A DNA stretch of 64,000 bases from JAOUGY01 sp963785075 (GCA_963785075.1 CAWATW010000006.1:434001-498000), one strand, 5' to 3'. Numbered from the stretch's first letter, positions 33,862-45,229 are shown. The notes: generated from the sequence alone by a model not told the origin. Translations and numbers: made by a program.

Positions 33862-34179
33862 TCACGTTGTCCGGATCATGGTCAGCAGCATGCGGCTCGG
33901 TTCGTCGGCATACACCGAGTGGGGCTCTCCCGCCTCGAGGTAGAGCCACGAACTCGGCCCCATTCCATGACGTTCACCGGCAACCTCGATCGTGAGCGCG
34001 CCGGATATCACCTGCACGATGACAGGCACCGAGGCAGTGTGCTCGGTCAACTCCTGACCCGCACCGAACCCAAACCCCACCAGCCGAACAGGTCCGTGTT
34101 TGACGAGCACTCGGCTGAGCGTGCCATCGGCAGGGATGTCCACCTCGCCGATGAGGTCGTCGAACAGCGTGTGTGTCAT
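33862..34179 (-). CDS. Small cupin protein
   Basis: 105 residues from the ATG at 34179 (AAAGGA upstream). A single cupin domain: VRLVGFGFGAGQELTEHTAS, VPVIVQVISGALTIEVAGE and YLEAGEPHSVYADEPSRML. Metal-binding positions are partly kept: the E and H of ELTEH, and the H in EPHSV. Such proteins often follow nitric-oxide or nitrate respiratory operons and may act as dioxygenase-like or sensor proteins. It is on the same strand as narI, 269 bp downstream; a spacer without recognisable genes separates them, so co-transcription is possible but not certain. Confidence 0.82.
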   Translation of the reverse strand: MTHTLFDDLIGEVDIPADGTLSRVLVKHGPVRLVGFGFGAGQELTEHTASVPVIVQVISGALTIEVAGERHGMGPSSWLYLEAGEPHSVYADEPSRMLLTMIRTT

Positions 34180-34448
34180 GTCGTCCTTTCTGGCGGTCGG
34201 ATGTCGGATCGTCCGGTGCCCGGTGGAGGGTCGCCGCCACGATCTTGCCCGCGAGGAACAGCCCGCTCGCCGGCGCTGTGCCGACGGCGCCCCGCCTCCG
34301 CAGCGATGCATCGGCCCCCGAGCTAGCCGGCCAACCCGCAACACCACGACAGATGCAGCACGGCGAGATTCCCCCGCACCAGGGCAGATACGGCACGATC
34401 AGCCCGAGGACGGCTGGCGGGCAGACCCACTGCGGGTGGTGAGTATGT

Positions 34449-35162
34449 TCATCTGATCCGTTCGAGCGGCTTCTCTGCTGCCGGGTGATAGACGTACGGC
34501 TCCCGACTCATCCTGATCACCTTCTGCCAGGGCCGCGTGAGGTAGCCCAGGGGCACGGTCACGATGTGCACCAGCCGTGAGAATGGAAAGATCGCAAGGA
34601 ACACGAAGAACAAGAAGGCGTGGAGCTGGAGCACGAACGGGAGCGGCTCCACGAGTTCTGGACGTGGTTGAAAGGTGAGAAGAGACCGTATGTAGGGGAC
34701 GAACACCGACGTACCCCAAAACGAACCCCACCGGTAGCCGACCGCAATCCAACCTCCCGTGACGATCTGCGCCAGGATCACCATCAACACGACCAGATCC
34801 ATGGGTGTCGTCACCGCTCGCACCCGAGGCGTGGTGAGCCGGCGGTAGATGAGAACCGATACGCCGAACAGCGCCCACAGCGCGAGCGCAAACCCGGTCG
34901 CCTCCAGCAGGTACAGCCGAGCCGGCGCACCATTCCACAGTTCGAATCCTCGGGGGACGAGCAGGGCAGCGAGGTGCCCGAGGAGGATGAGGGTGATTCC
35001 CCAATGGAATGACACCGTCCCCCAATAGAGCCTGCGACCCTCGAGCAGCTGGGATGACAGCGCCGACACCGTGAACGGATGACGGCGCCATCGGATGACG
35101 CTCACCACGACCGCCAGCACGAAGGCGACGTAGGGAAACACGACGAACAGCAGCTGGTTCAT
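34449..35162 (-). CDS. narI: Respiratory nitrate reductase gamma subunit (cytochrome b)
   Basis: 237 residues with five membrane helices, as in NarI of other bacteria. The conserved heme-binding histidines fall in SFHWGITLILLGHLAAL near residue 55-66 and in LQLHAFLFFVFLAIFPFSRLVHI near residue 190-210. The C-terminus extends into the cytoplasm (YLTRPWQKVIR). It takes electrons from quinol at the outer face and passes them through two b hemes to NarH. It overlaps narJ by 4 bp and is last in the operon. Confidence 0.95.
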   Translation of the reverse strand: MNQLLFVVFPYVAFVLAVVVSVIRWRRHPFTVSALSSQLLEGRRLYWGTVSFHWGITLILLGHLAALLVPRGFELWNGAPARLYLLEATGFALALWALFGVSVLIYRRLTTPRVRAVTTPMDLVVLMVILAQIVTGGWIAVGYRWGSFWGTSVFVPYIRSLLTFQPRPELVEPLPFVLQLHAFLFFVFLAIFPFSRLVHIVTVPLGYLTRPWQKVIRMSREPYVYHPAAEKPLERIR

Positions 35163-35670
35163 GCGATCGCTCCTTCGGCCAGCCGGGCATCGACGGCCGA
35201 GGCGACCGCCGCCAACAGATGGCGGTAGGGGTTGTCGGGCTCGGCCTTCTTCAGATCCTTCCGCATCGTCGAGACGGCCGGAGCCAGCACCTCGGTGAGA
35301 TCCGGAAGCAGATCGTCGACCCGATCGAGGTATCCGAGGATCGGAACGATGTGATCCGGCAGCTCGCCATGCTGGTCGACCCCGGCATCGAGTTGAGCAC
35401 GCTGGAGCTCTGCCATGAAGGCGCCTCTCCGGTAGCTCTCACCCCATGCCAGGTGCCCCACGTAGGGAACGAACAACGGCGAGAGATCGAGCGTCCGGGT
35501 GTGGAGCTCTTCCCACTCGCCGATCTCGAGACGTTCCACCTCGGCGACGTATCGCTGCAGCTCGCGGCGAGCACCATCCGGCGGGAGGGCATCGATCGCG
35601 GTCCTCAGCTCTTCGATCGTGTCGTGGCCGGGGTAGCTGAAGGCGAGCACAAGGGCGGCGAAAGCTGACG

Positions 35671-35674
<4 letters not shown>
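35159..35674 (-). CDS. narJ: Nitrate reductase assembly chaperone
   Basis: 171 residues, alpha-helical, TorD superfamily. It matches NarJ/NarW: LVLAFSYPGHDTIEELRTAI, the LDLSPLFVPYVGHLAWGES core that resembles the FDLTxxxxPYLTxHLxGDS motif, then DHIVPILGYLD with the conserved ELPDHI just before it. It binds the N-terminus of NarG for molybdenum cofactor insertion and membrane attachment. It overlaps narH (4 bp) and narI (4 bp). Confidence 0.93.
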
Positions 35675-37182
<1,508 letters not shown>

Positions 37183-37193
37183 GGCATGCCTCC

Positions 37194-40100
37194 TCAGTAC
37201 TCGGGCCGATCGATCCGGCGGAGATAGACGAATGTGTCACGGTTCACCCCGGTGGGCCCCCAATAGTTGAAGAAGTAGGTGAACTGGGCGTATCCGCCGC
37301 TCATGAGCACCGGCTTGAGCCTCGCCCGGGTGAGCGAGTTGTTCATGCCTGCGCGCTTCTTGCGTCTCGGGGAGATCGGCACGCCGATCGTGCGTTCGGT
37401 GGCGTGGTACACGAACACCGTGTTCCGGGGGATCCGCGCAGAGGTGACGCACCGCTGGACGAACACGCCGTTGTCGTTGTACAGCTCCACCCAGTCGTTG
37501 TCGGCGATCCCCAGATCGGCGGCATCCTTGTCGTTGATCCAGATGGGATACCCGCCCCTGGACAGGGTCATCATCCGGTGGTTGTCCGAGTACGTGGAGT
37601 GGATCGACCACTTGCCGTGCGGCGTGATGTAGCTGAACAACCGCCCGCCCTGTCCCTCGGCGAGCGTCTGCTCGGTCTCCGACAGCATGCTGTGATCGGG
37701 ACGCGGCTTGTACACGGGGAGGTGCTCTCCCCATGCCAGGTACTGCTCGTGGTCGAGATAGAAGTGCTGACGTCCGGTGAGTGTTCGCCACGGAACCAGC
37801 TGATCGACGTTGAAGGTGAACGGGCTGTAGGCGCGGCCCTTGGTGATCACGCCCGACCAGGTTGGGGTGGTGAGCACCCGGCGGGGCTGGGCCACCAGAT
37901 CCGAGAACTGGTAGCGGGTGTCGCGCTGTCCGTCACCCAGATGCCTCAGCATGCGACCGGTCTTGTGCTCTTCTGCCTCGAAGGCGCGATAGGCCAGTTC
38001 GCCATTGGAGGCCGGATCCAGGGCGAGAATGATCTCGCAGACCTCCCGATCGTGTTCCATCGACGGCATGACGTGCCCGTCCGCCAGCGGACTGGCCGTC
38101 CGCGGCTGGCGTCGCGCTATCTCGTCGTAGAAGTCGGCAACGTCGATCTTGAGACCGTGGGCAGCCACCCCGTTGGTTCGCACGCCTGTCCCGAGCGAGA
38201 CCATCTGCTCGTGGAGATGGGCGTAGTCCCGTTTGACGACGCGGAATTTCGGCATTGTCTTCCCGGGGATGGGATCCACCTCTCCGGTCCGCCAGTCGAC
38301 GACCTCGGGCTGTGCGAGCTCGTCGGGTGTGTCGTGAGTGAGTGGGATCATCACGACATCCTCGACCTGTCCGGGGAGTCTCCCGGCTGCCATCTTCGTG
38401 AAGCGCTCGGCGATCGCCGCGAAGATCTGCCAGTCCGATCGCGATTCCCACGCCGGTGCCACCGCGGCCTGCATCGGGTTGATGAAGGTGTGACAGTCGG
38501 TGGTGTTGAGATCGTCCTTCTCGTACCAGGTGGCCGCAGGCAGCACGATGTCGGAGTAGAGCGCCGAGGTGTCCATCCGGAAGTTCAGGTCGACCACCAG
38601 GTCCATCTTCCCGACCGGAGCGTCCGGTCGCACGACGACCTCCTGGACGCCGAGCGACTCGGGCTCCGCCGCGATGGCCGTGGAGTCGGTGCCGAGATAG
38701 TGACGCATGAAGAACTCGTGGCCCTTGGCGGACGTGCCGATGGCGTTGCCACGCCAGATGAACCACGTGCGCGGCCAGTTCTCCGGGCTGTCGGGATCGT
38801 CGATGGCGAATTCGATCTCACCTTTCGTGAGCCCCTCGACCACGCGTTCGACGACGGCTTCGTCCGTGGTTGCTCCCGTGCGGCGGAGTCGTCGGACCAG
38901 GTCGATCGGGTTCTGTTTGAACTGCGGGAAGAACGGCAGCCATCCGCGTCGAACAGCCTGCGCTTGGTGGTCGATGGTGTGGGCGTCGGGGTGGCCATCG
39001 GGAAGGGTGTCGTAGTCGCGATAACCCCGTTCGTACCGCCACTGGTCGGAGTGGACGTAGTGGAACGACGGGGTGTTCTGATGCCGCGGTGCCATCCCCC
39101 AGTCCAGCCCGAACGCCAAGGAACTCCACGAAGCCTGATTCACCAGCTTCTCCTGACCGACGTAGTGGCCGAGCCCGCCCCCGTTCACGCCCACCGAGCC
39201 GGTGAGCATGAGGGCGACGATCGCAGATCGGTACAGGAGGTTGTTGTGATACCAGTGGTTGGCACCGGCACCGATGATCACCAGGTTCTTTCCGTGGGTG
39301 AGTTCACCGTTCCGCACCCATTCGCGTGCGAAGGCGATCACGGTGTCACGGTGGATCCCGGTGTACTTCTCCTGCCAGGCCGGCGTGTACGGGACGTCTT
39401 CGTCGTCGTAGCTCCCGGCGTCGAAGCCCTCGAAGCCCCGATCGACACCGAAGCGGGCCATCAGCAGATCGAACACCGTCGTGACGGTCACTTCACCATC
39501 GACGGTCGTCACTCGCCGCACGGGCACGCCGCGCCGTACGACCTCTCCGCCTCCGAAATCATCGAAGTCGACGGCGACGACGGCGTCGTGCGCCTCGACG
39601 AAGCTGAGCCGCGGTGCGATCTTGGTGCCTGCGACCTGGTCCGTCAGTTCGAGGTTCCAGTGCCCGGGGGTCTTGTCGGCCCACCGGTAGCCGATGGAGC
39701 CGTTGGGGATCCGTGGGGTGTCGTCGGCGTCGTCCCACATCGCCAGCTTCCATTCGCCGTTCTCGACACCCGTGTAACCGGGGAGCCGGTCCGCCCGCAG
39801 GTACTTGCCCGGAGCCCCGTCGGGCCCGATCTCGACCAGGAACGGCAGGTCGGTGTATTGCTTGACGTAGTCGTCGAAGTATTCGACGGAACGGTCGCGA
39901 TACGCCTCGGTCAAGATGATGTGATCGACGGCGAGCCAGAACGCCGTGTCCTGTCCCGCGTTGGCGGGGATCCACCAGTCTGCGTATTTCGCCACCATCG
40001 AGAAGTCGGGGCTGAACACGGCAAGCTTGGCTCCGGCGTGGCGGACTTCGGAGATGAAGTGGGTGTCGGGCGTGCGGGTCATGTTGAGGTTGGATCCCAT

Positions 40101-40815
40101 GACCGCCACGAACCTCGCGTTGTACCAGTCGGCGGCTTCGTGGACATCGGTCTGCTCGCCCCAGATCTCGGGAGAGGCCGGTGGTAGGTCGCAGTACCAG
40201 TCGTAGAAGCTCATCACGACGCCACCGAGCAGCGAGAGGAATCGGCTGCCCGCCGCATACGAGACCTGTGACATGGCGGGGATGGGAGAGAACCCGGCCA
40301 CCCGGTCTGGACCGTACGCCTGGACGGTGTGGATCACCGATGCGGCAGTGATCTCGAGCGCTTCGTCCCAGGTGACCCTCCGGAACCCTCCCTTGCCGCG
40401 CGCCTGTTGGTAGCGACGCCGGCGCTCGGGGTTCTCCTGGATGAGACGCCAGGCGTTGACCGGGTCACCGAGGGCTTCGGACTTGGCCTGCCGCCACAGG
40501 TCGAGGAGCGCGCCCCGGGCATAGGGATACTTGACGCGGATCGGGCTGTACAGGTACCAGGAGAAGGACGCACCGCGCTGGCAGCCCGCGCGGCTCGTAC
40601 GGCGGGAGCCCTTCTTCGAGTTCGGGGTAGTCGGTCGCCTGCATCTCCCACGTGACGATGCCATCCTTGACGAACACCTCCCAGGAGCACGACCCGGTGC
40701 AGTTGACACCGTGGGTCGTCCGCACCCGCTTGTCGTGGGCAAAACGGTTTCGGTAGAACTCCTCCCACTGCCGCGATGCGGGGTCGACCGACTCCTGAAT
40801 CCAGTTCTCGTTCAT
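37194..40815 (-). CDS. narG: Respiratory nitrate reductase alpha subunit, with apparent frameshift
   Basis: About 1207 residues if one base near 40584 is ignored. The N-terminal part, from the ATG at 40815 (AGGAG upstream; TGATG overlap with the cytochrome gene), reads WEEFYRNRFAHDK, THGVNCTGSCSWE (His/Cys Fe-S site) and LPPYEPRG. The next codon should be Cys of the CQRGASFSWY motif, but an extra C shifts the frame. From there the second frame is open to 37194 and holds YDWYCDLPPASPEIWGEQTD (Mo-ligand aspartate region), GSNLNMTRTPDTHF and LNFRMDTSALYSDIVLPAAT. No twin-arginine signal, so it is a cytoplasm-facing Nar. The shift is either an assembly error or a recent mutation. Confidence 0.92.
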
Positions 40816-41675
40816 CACGTTCTCCTGAGCTGGTCGACGTAGGCGCCACGAGGTCGTTTGAAGAAGATCGCCATGGCCACAAACAGCACCGCAAGCCCTA
40901 CAGCACTCCCGATGAGCATCACGTCGGGACCGCGAGCGGGTGCGGTTCCGTCGACCGACACCAGAAACGCGACCAGGTCGGCGATCTCGGCTTCATCGAG
41001 CGGGTGGACGCCGAAGATCGGCTGCATGGTGGGCGACGGAGGCGCAGCCAGCCATCCGGTCAGGCCGGCCTCGCCACCGAGGCGGGAAGCCACGTCGGTG
41101 AGGTCGGGTCCGAGGGTGGCACCGCCGTAGGGACCGGCGGCGTGACACGAAGAGCAGGTGGCGCCGCCCGCAGCGAGTGTCATCCGGCCGCCGAACAGAT
41201 CCTCACCTCGGTCTGCGTCCCCGGTCGTCGCCGCCGGCACGGTCGTCGACGGGCCGGCTGAAGGAGTCGCAGAGCCGAGCTCGACCACGTAGGCGGCAAC
41301 CGCCTCGATCTGGGCGTCGGTGAGGTTGCCGACCGGCGGCATGACCCCGTCATAGGAGACGCTGTCGACGGTGATAGGGCCTTGCTTGCCGTTGCGGATC
41401 ACGTCGATCACGTAGTTCGGGTCGGCGATGTTCGGGTTGCCGGCCAACGGAGGGAACGTTCCTTCCACGCCTGATCCGTCGGGTTGATGGCAGGCTGCGC
41501 ATACCTCCTGATACGTCGCTGCCCCGTCTTCTTGCGCAGCCGCCGGGGCTGTCGGCAATCCGAGCGCAACCGCGATGAAGGTGGCGAGAACGAAGGTCAG
41601 GTGGAGCAGCCGGTGGCCTCGGCCACGGTGGTCTTCGAGAGGCGCTCCAGCAGTGCCTGCCGGGCAGGGACCCAT
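40815..41675 (-). CDS. Membrane-anchored diheme cytochrome c (NarC-like)
   Basis: 286 residues if the ATG at 41675 is used; the exact start is uncertain because no good site precedes it, and a CTG at 41600 overlapping the regulator's stop is an alternative. A signal peptide (LTFVLATFIAVALGLPTAPA) is followed by two c-type heme sites, CAACHQ and CSSCHA. Each belongs to a small class I domain with a distal methionine candidate (GVMPPVGNLTD and SPTMQPIFG). A C-terminal helix (VMLIGSAVGLAVLFVAMAIF) anchors it to the membrane facing outward. A diheme cytochrome c at the head of narGHJI recalls narC of Thermus. Confidence 0.85.
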   Translation of the reverse strand: MGPCPAGTAGAPLEDHRGRGHRLLHLTFVLATFIAVALGLPTAPAAAQEDGAATYQEVCAACHQPDGSGVEGTFPPLAGNPNIADPNYVIDVIRNGKQGPITVDSVSYDGVMPPVGNLTDAQIEAVAAYVVELGSATPSAGPSTTVPAATTGDADRGEDLFGGRMTLAAGGATCSSCHAAGPYGGATLGPDLTDVASRLGGEAGLTGWLAAPPSPTMQPIFGVHPLDEAEIADLVAFLVSVDGTAPARGPDVMLIGSAVGLAVLFVAMAIFFKRPRGAYVDQLRRT

Positions 41676-42001
41676 GCCTCGTGCAGGGCGCAGTTTTCGC
41701 TCGTTGGGCAGGGTCCCCCGCTGAGCGCGCATCTTCCGTTGTCGGTGGGGCCCTCGATCGCCTCGATCACGTCGAGCATCGACAGCTTCTGGAGCGTCGT
41801 TTCCAGTCGATATCCGCCGTTCGGACCAGGGTCTGAATCCACCCAACCTGCATGGACCAGCGGCGTCATCACCTGAGCCATGAAACCCCGACTCGACCCG
41901 ACCAGGTCGGCCAGCTCCGAGCCCTTCATCCGGCCCCGAGTATCGAGCGCACAAAGGGCGCGGACTGCCAGGTCGCTCTTTCGGGTGATCTCGAGTCGCA
42001 T
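41597..42001 (-). CDS. Rrf2-family Fe-S regulator (NsrR/IscR-like)
   Basis: 134 residues from the ATG at 42001 with TGGAG upstream; an ATG at 42022 sits just after the NarK stop. The HTH is at about 1-60 (RKSDLAVRALCALD, ELADLVGSSRGFMAQVMTPL, VDSDPGPNGGYRL). The cluster site is CALSGGPCPTSENC, three cysteines spaced by six and five residues, as in NsrR/IscR-type sensors that bind a 2Fe-2S or 4Fe-4S cluster. It should sense NO, redox state or Fe-S supply and control nitrate respiration. A TATAGTC-GAA-GACTATA palindrome before the first nitrate transporter gene is the likely site. Confidence 0.92.
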   Translation of the reverse strand: MRLEITRKSDLAVRALCALDTRGRMKGSELADLVGSSRGFMAQVMTPLVHAGWVDSDPGPNGGYRLETTLQKLSMLDVIEAIEGPTDNGRCALSGGPCPTSENCALHEAWVPARQALLERLSKTTVAEATGCST

Positions 42002-42022
42002 CGTGGCGCTCCAGTCTGCCAT

Positions 42023-43369
42023 TCAGCATGGCTTCTCGGCTCCCTTCCGGGCGTAGAACCACCAGTTGATGACGATGTTGGCGGTGTAGAAGATGGCAAT
42101 CCCGATGAAGAACCCCGTGGGTCTCCCGGTGGAACCGAGGACCGCCCCGATCAACGCAGAGAAGATGAAGGGCCCGTAGGCGGCGATGGCCGCGGTCCAA
42201 CCCAGCACTCCCGACGCCTGTCGTGCCGGGAAGATCATCGGCATCTGCTTGTAGGTGGAGGCGTTGCCGATGCCGGAGAAGAGGAAGATCCCGAGCATCA
42301 GTCCGACGAACCACGGGAATTGTTCGAGTGAAGTCGGATCGAGGAAGAAGAGGACCCCGATGGTGGACCCGAGGAGGCCAAAGCCGGCAACCTGCGTGAC
42401 CCTCGCTCCGCCGAGCTTGTCGGAGACCGGCCCGGCGGCAACTCGGGCGGCGGATCCAACCAGTGGACCCAAGAATGCAAAGGTGAGTGGGTCTGGAGCG
42501 TTCTCGAACGAGCCGTACACCTCTCTGATCAGGAGTGGGAACGCCGCCGAGAACCCGGCGAACGACCCGAACGTCATGACATACAGCGACGTCATCCACC
42601 ATGTGTGCTTGTCCCGGAAGATGTCCATCTGCTCGCGCACATTGGCCCGCACCGGGACACTTCGAAGCATGAACCATGCTGCGATCGACAAGACGGCGAC
42701 GATGGGAATCCAGACGAGGGTGGCGTTCTGCAGCCAGATGTCCTGAGTGGATCCTTCTTTCGTGAATGTCTCCGCCCCACCGGCAAGCGAGCCGAATGCG
42801 GCAAACCCGATGATCCACGGCGTGACGAATTGCACGAGCGACACGCCGAAGTTGCCGATCCCTGCTTGCAGCCCCAGTGCGGTTCCCTGCAAACGCTTGG
42901 GGAAGAACAGGCTCGTGGACGGCATGAACGACGAGAAGTTGCCTCCACCGAGCCCGGCCAGGAAGGCCAACAGCATCAACACCCAGAACGGAGTGCTCGG
43001 ATCCTTCACTGCCACGAACAAGCCAACGAGCGGCACCAGCAGGAGGAGACTGGAGGCACTCACGACCTTGCGAGTCCCGAGAATCGGTATGAGGAACGTA
43101 TGGACGATTCGAAGGGTGCCGCCCGCCAAGCCTGGCATCGCCGCCAGCCAGAACAGCTGCGAGGTGGTCAGGTCGAACCCGACGTTGGGCAGGCGGACCA
43201 CGAGGGCGCTGACGACGAACCAGGTCACGAACGCCATCGTGAGGTTGGCAGTCGTGATCCACAGCGTGCGCCAGGCGATCCGTTTGCCGGTCGACTCCCA
43301 GAAGTCCTCGTCCTCCGGGTCCCAGTGTTCCAGCCAGTCGTTGCCCGATTTGGAGCGTTCGATCGTCAT
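42023..43369 (-). CDS. narK: NarK-family nitrate/nitrite transporter
   Basis: 448 residues, 12 helices, MFS nitrate/nitrite porter family. RIAWRTLWITTANLTMAF begins the first helix, with FDLTTSQLFWLAAMPGLAGGTLRIVHTFLIP next. The nitrate signatures are GGGNFSSFMPSTSLFFPKR and ALGLQAGIGNFGVSLVQF. Conserved arginines for nitrate binding lie in the second helix (RIVHTF) and in the helix with AGPVSDKLGGARV. It starts with a 4-bp overlap on the upstream NarK gene. The pair resembles the NarK1-NarK2 sets of other denitrifiers, one a proton symporter and the other a nitrate/nitrite exchanger. Confidence 0.93.
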   Translation of the reverse strand: MTIERSKSGNDWLEHWDPEDEDFWESTGKRIAWRTLWITTANLTMAFVTWFVVSALVVRLPNVGFDLTTSQLFWLAAMPGLAGGTLRIVHTFLIPILGTRKVVSASSLLLLVPLVGLFVAVKDPSTPFWVLMLLAFLAGLGGGNFSSFMPSTSLFFPKRLQGTALGLQAGIGNFGVSLVQFVTPWIIGFAAFGSLAGGAETFTKEGSTQDIWLQNATLVWIPIVAVLSIAAWFMLRSVPVRANVREQMDIFRDKHTWWMTSLYVMTFGSFAGFSAAFPLLIREVYGSFENAPDPLTFAFLGPLVGSAARVAAGPVSDKLGGARVTQVAGFGLLGSTIGVLFFLDPTSLEQFPWFVGLMLGIFLFSGIGNASTYKQMPMIFPARQASGVLGWTAAIAAYGPFIFSALIGAVLGSTGRPTGFFIGIAIFYTANIVINWWFYARKGAEKPC

Positions 43370-44868
43370 GAGGTCCCCTCTGCCTGTGCGAGTTGATCAG
43401 CGGTGTACATCTCGTCGGCGTGCGACCCCTCCGGCTCTTTGAGGAACACCATCACGAAGACGAAGGAGAAGAAGGCACCGGCAGCGAGGATGTAGAAGAA
43501 GGTGGAGGCGTCGACCAGCGAGAACAAGACCAGATAGACCACGGCGCCGACATTCCCGAACGCTCCTGCCATGCCGGCGATCTGACCCGTCATCGGCTTG
43601 TGGATCAGCGGGATGATCGCAAACGTGGCGCCCTCGGCGCCCTGCACGAAGATCGAGCACAACACGGTCACGAACACCGCGGCCACGATCGGCCACGCGG
43701 AATCGATCAACCCCATGCCCAGGAACCCGAGTCCGATACCGAGCATGTAGCCGAGCATCACCACCTTCCTGTTCGTCAGCTTGTCCGAGATGAGGCCGCC
43801 CAGCGGACGGGCGAACAGGTTCACGACTGCGAACGAAGAGGCGATCAATCCGGCCGCTTCAGGGCCGAGCGTGAACGTGGACTCGAAGAAGGCAGGGAGC
43901 ATCGACACCACCGCCAGCTCGGCACCGAAGTTCGCCACATAGGTGGTGTTGAGCGCCGCAACGCTCGAGAACGGATAGCGGTCGGATTCCGGTACGCCGG
44001 CGCGAAGACGTGGCCGGTTCACCTGGATCGACTTGGCCACGTGGGCGGCATACGCCACGAGCAGACCGCCGTACACGAGCCACAACATCCCGTCCGAGAT
44101 CAACGCCGCCCCATCGATCTGAATCCGACTGATCCGCCATGCCAGCAGGCCGAGAGCGCCGAAGATCGGGAACGACCACAGAAGGTATTGCACGAGGTCG
44201 CCGGTCGAGCTGACGAGCATTGGCTGGGTCTTCTTGACACCGACGAAAGGCACTCCCTCCGGTGTGTCCTTGACGAGGAAGTAGTACATCACGCCGTAGA
44301 TCAGGGCCACGAGCCCGTTCACGAACAGTGCCCAGCGCCACCCGTCCGCAATCCCGAACCAGTCCTCGAACACGGTGATCGCGATCCACGGGAGCGTGAT
44401 GGCCGCCCATGCCGAGCCGAAGTTTCCCCACCCGGCGTAGAAGCCTTCGGCTCGTCCGATCATCTTCGGCGGGAACCACTGCGCCACCATGCGGATCCCG
44501 ATGACGAAGCTGGCTCCCACCGTGCTCAAGACCAGGCGCGAAACGAGAAGCTGCGTGAGATTGTCGCCGAACGCAAAGAAGAACGTTGGAAACGCCATGG
44601 TCACCAACAGCGCAGAGAAGACGATGCGTGGGCCGTATTTGTCTATCAGCGCTCCCACGAGGATCCGAGCCGGGATGGTGAGCGCAACGTTGACGATGGC
44701 GAGCACCTTGATGTGCTCCTCGGTCAGCCACCCGACATCTCGCAACATGGTCGTCGCAAGTGGCGCCATGTTGAACCAGATGTAGAAGGAGATGAAGAAG
44801 GCGATCCACGTGTAGTGGAGCACCTTGATCCGTTCCTGACGGAAGTCGACCAGCTCGGGTCTAGCCAT
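43366..44868 (-). CDS. narK: NarK-type nitrate/nitrite transporter, first gene of the nar operon
   Basis: 500 residues; the ATG has GAGGAGG upstream. It is an MFS nitrate/nitrite porter: YTWIAFFISFYIWFNMAPLA, the loop PARILVGALIDKYGPRIVF, the first signature FYAGWGNFGSAWAAITLPW, and the second GMAGAFGNVGAVVYLVLFS. A long middle loop (residues about 215-285) is typical of NarK2-like proteins. It opens the operon narK-narK-rrf2-cytochrome c-narGHJI; every junction overlaps or is nearly abutting, so the whole unit is probably one transcript, started from the promoter containing the 44887-44903 palindrome. Confidence 0.93.
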   Translation of the reverse strand: MARPELVDFRQERIKVLHYTWIAFFISFYIWFNMAPLATTMLRDVGWLTEEHIKVLAIVNVALTIPARILVGALIDKYGPRIVFSALLVTMAFPTFFFAFGDNLTQLLVSRLVLSTVGASFVIGIRMVAQWFPPKMIGRAEGFYAGWGNFGSAWAAITLPWIAITVFEDWFGIADGWRWALFVNGLVALIYGVMYYFLVKDTPEGVPFVGVKKTQPMLVSSTGDLVQYLLWSFPIFGALGLLAWRISRIQIDGAALISDGMLWLVYGGLLVAYAAHVAKSIQVNRPRLRAGVPESDRYPFSSVAALNTTYVANFGAELAVVSMLPAFFESTFTLGPEAAGLIASSFAVVNLFARPLGGLISDKLTNRKVVMLGYMLGIGLGFLGMGLIDSAWPIVAAVFVTVLCSIFVQGAEGATFAIIPLIHKPMTGQIAGMAGAFGNVGAVVYLVLFSLVDASTFFYILAAGAFFSFVFVMVFLKEPEGSHADEMYTADQLAQAEGTS

Positions 44869-44886
44869 GCAATCCTCCTCAAGATT

Positions 44887-44903
44887 TATAGTCGAAGACT
44901 ATA
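44887..44903. promoter_or_regulatory. Palindromic operator before the nar operon
   Basis: TATAGTCGAAGACTATA is TATAGTC and its exact inverse GACTATA spaced by GAA. It lies 19 bp upstream of the first nitrate transporter's start codon, likely over the promoter. Rrf2-family proteins bind similar AT-flanked ATAGTC/GACTAT palindromes, so the operon's own Rrf2 gene is the probable binder. Confidence 0.65.
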
Positions 44904-45229
44904 TAATTGGAGGATAGGGCCGAAGGTCCCGGGGGCGGACCGGTTGACAGGGTTGCCATTCGCCCATCGACACCCAGCGTCAGACGGGGACCCGTGCGGC
45001 GGAGAGACTGCCCTCGACCGTGCGGCAGGAGTCCCAAAGGCGCCCGGTCACGCCCGATACGGAGCGGGGCGAGCTGCAACCTGACCTGACCCTGCACGAG
45101 GACACAAGGCGCGCCCCGTTGGTCGCCTGTCGGCGACAGCTCGGTTGACCATCTCGTCGGCGGTCACGATCCGGGTGCGGCATCGACAGAGCGGCGGCGT
45201 ACCGGGCTGCCGCTCCACTCGAGGGGAGA
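44904..45229. other. Spacer between the nar operon and the glucan locus
   Basis: 326 bp with no convincing gene. A minus-strand frame of 72 codons over 44879-45097 has no ribosome binding site or recognisable motif. A short hairpin, CTGTCG/CGACAG, lies near 45127-45139. It must contain the nar promoter at its left end. Confidence 0.5.

Noticed and set aside
34180..34448. Possible small gene between the cupin and narI
   Set aside because: A frame on the minus strand runs into the cupin gene out of phase and has no ribosome binding site or recognisable family.
37404..40187. A 927-codon open frame antisense to narG
   Set aside because: It is a GC-driven shadow of narG: no recognisable domain, and the opposite strand has an unmistakable NarG sequence.
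41676..43262. Upstream extension of the cytochrome c frame through the regulator and transporter
   Set aside because: The added sequence is out of frame with real genes there and lacks any domain; the signal peptide marks the true start region.
43393..45084. A 563-codon plus-strand frame over the first nitrate transporter
   Set aside because: Composition is Glu/His/Arg-rich shadow translation of a membrane protein gene.
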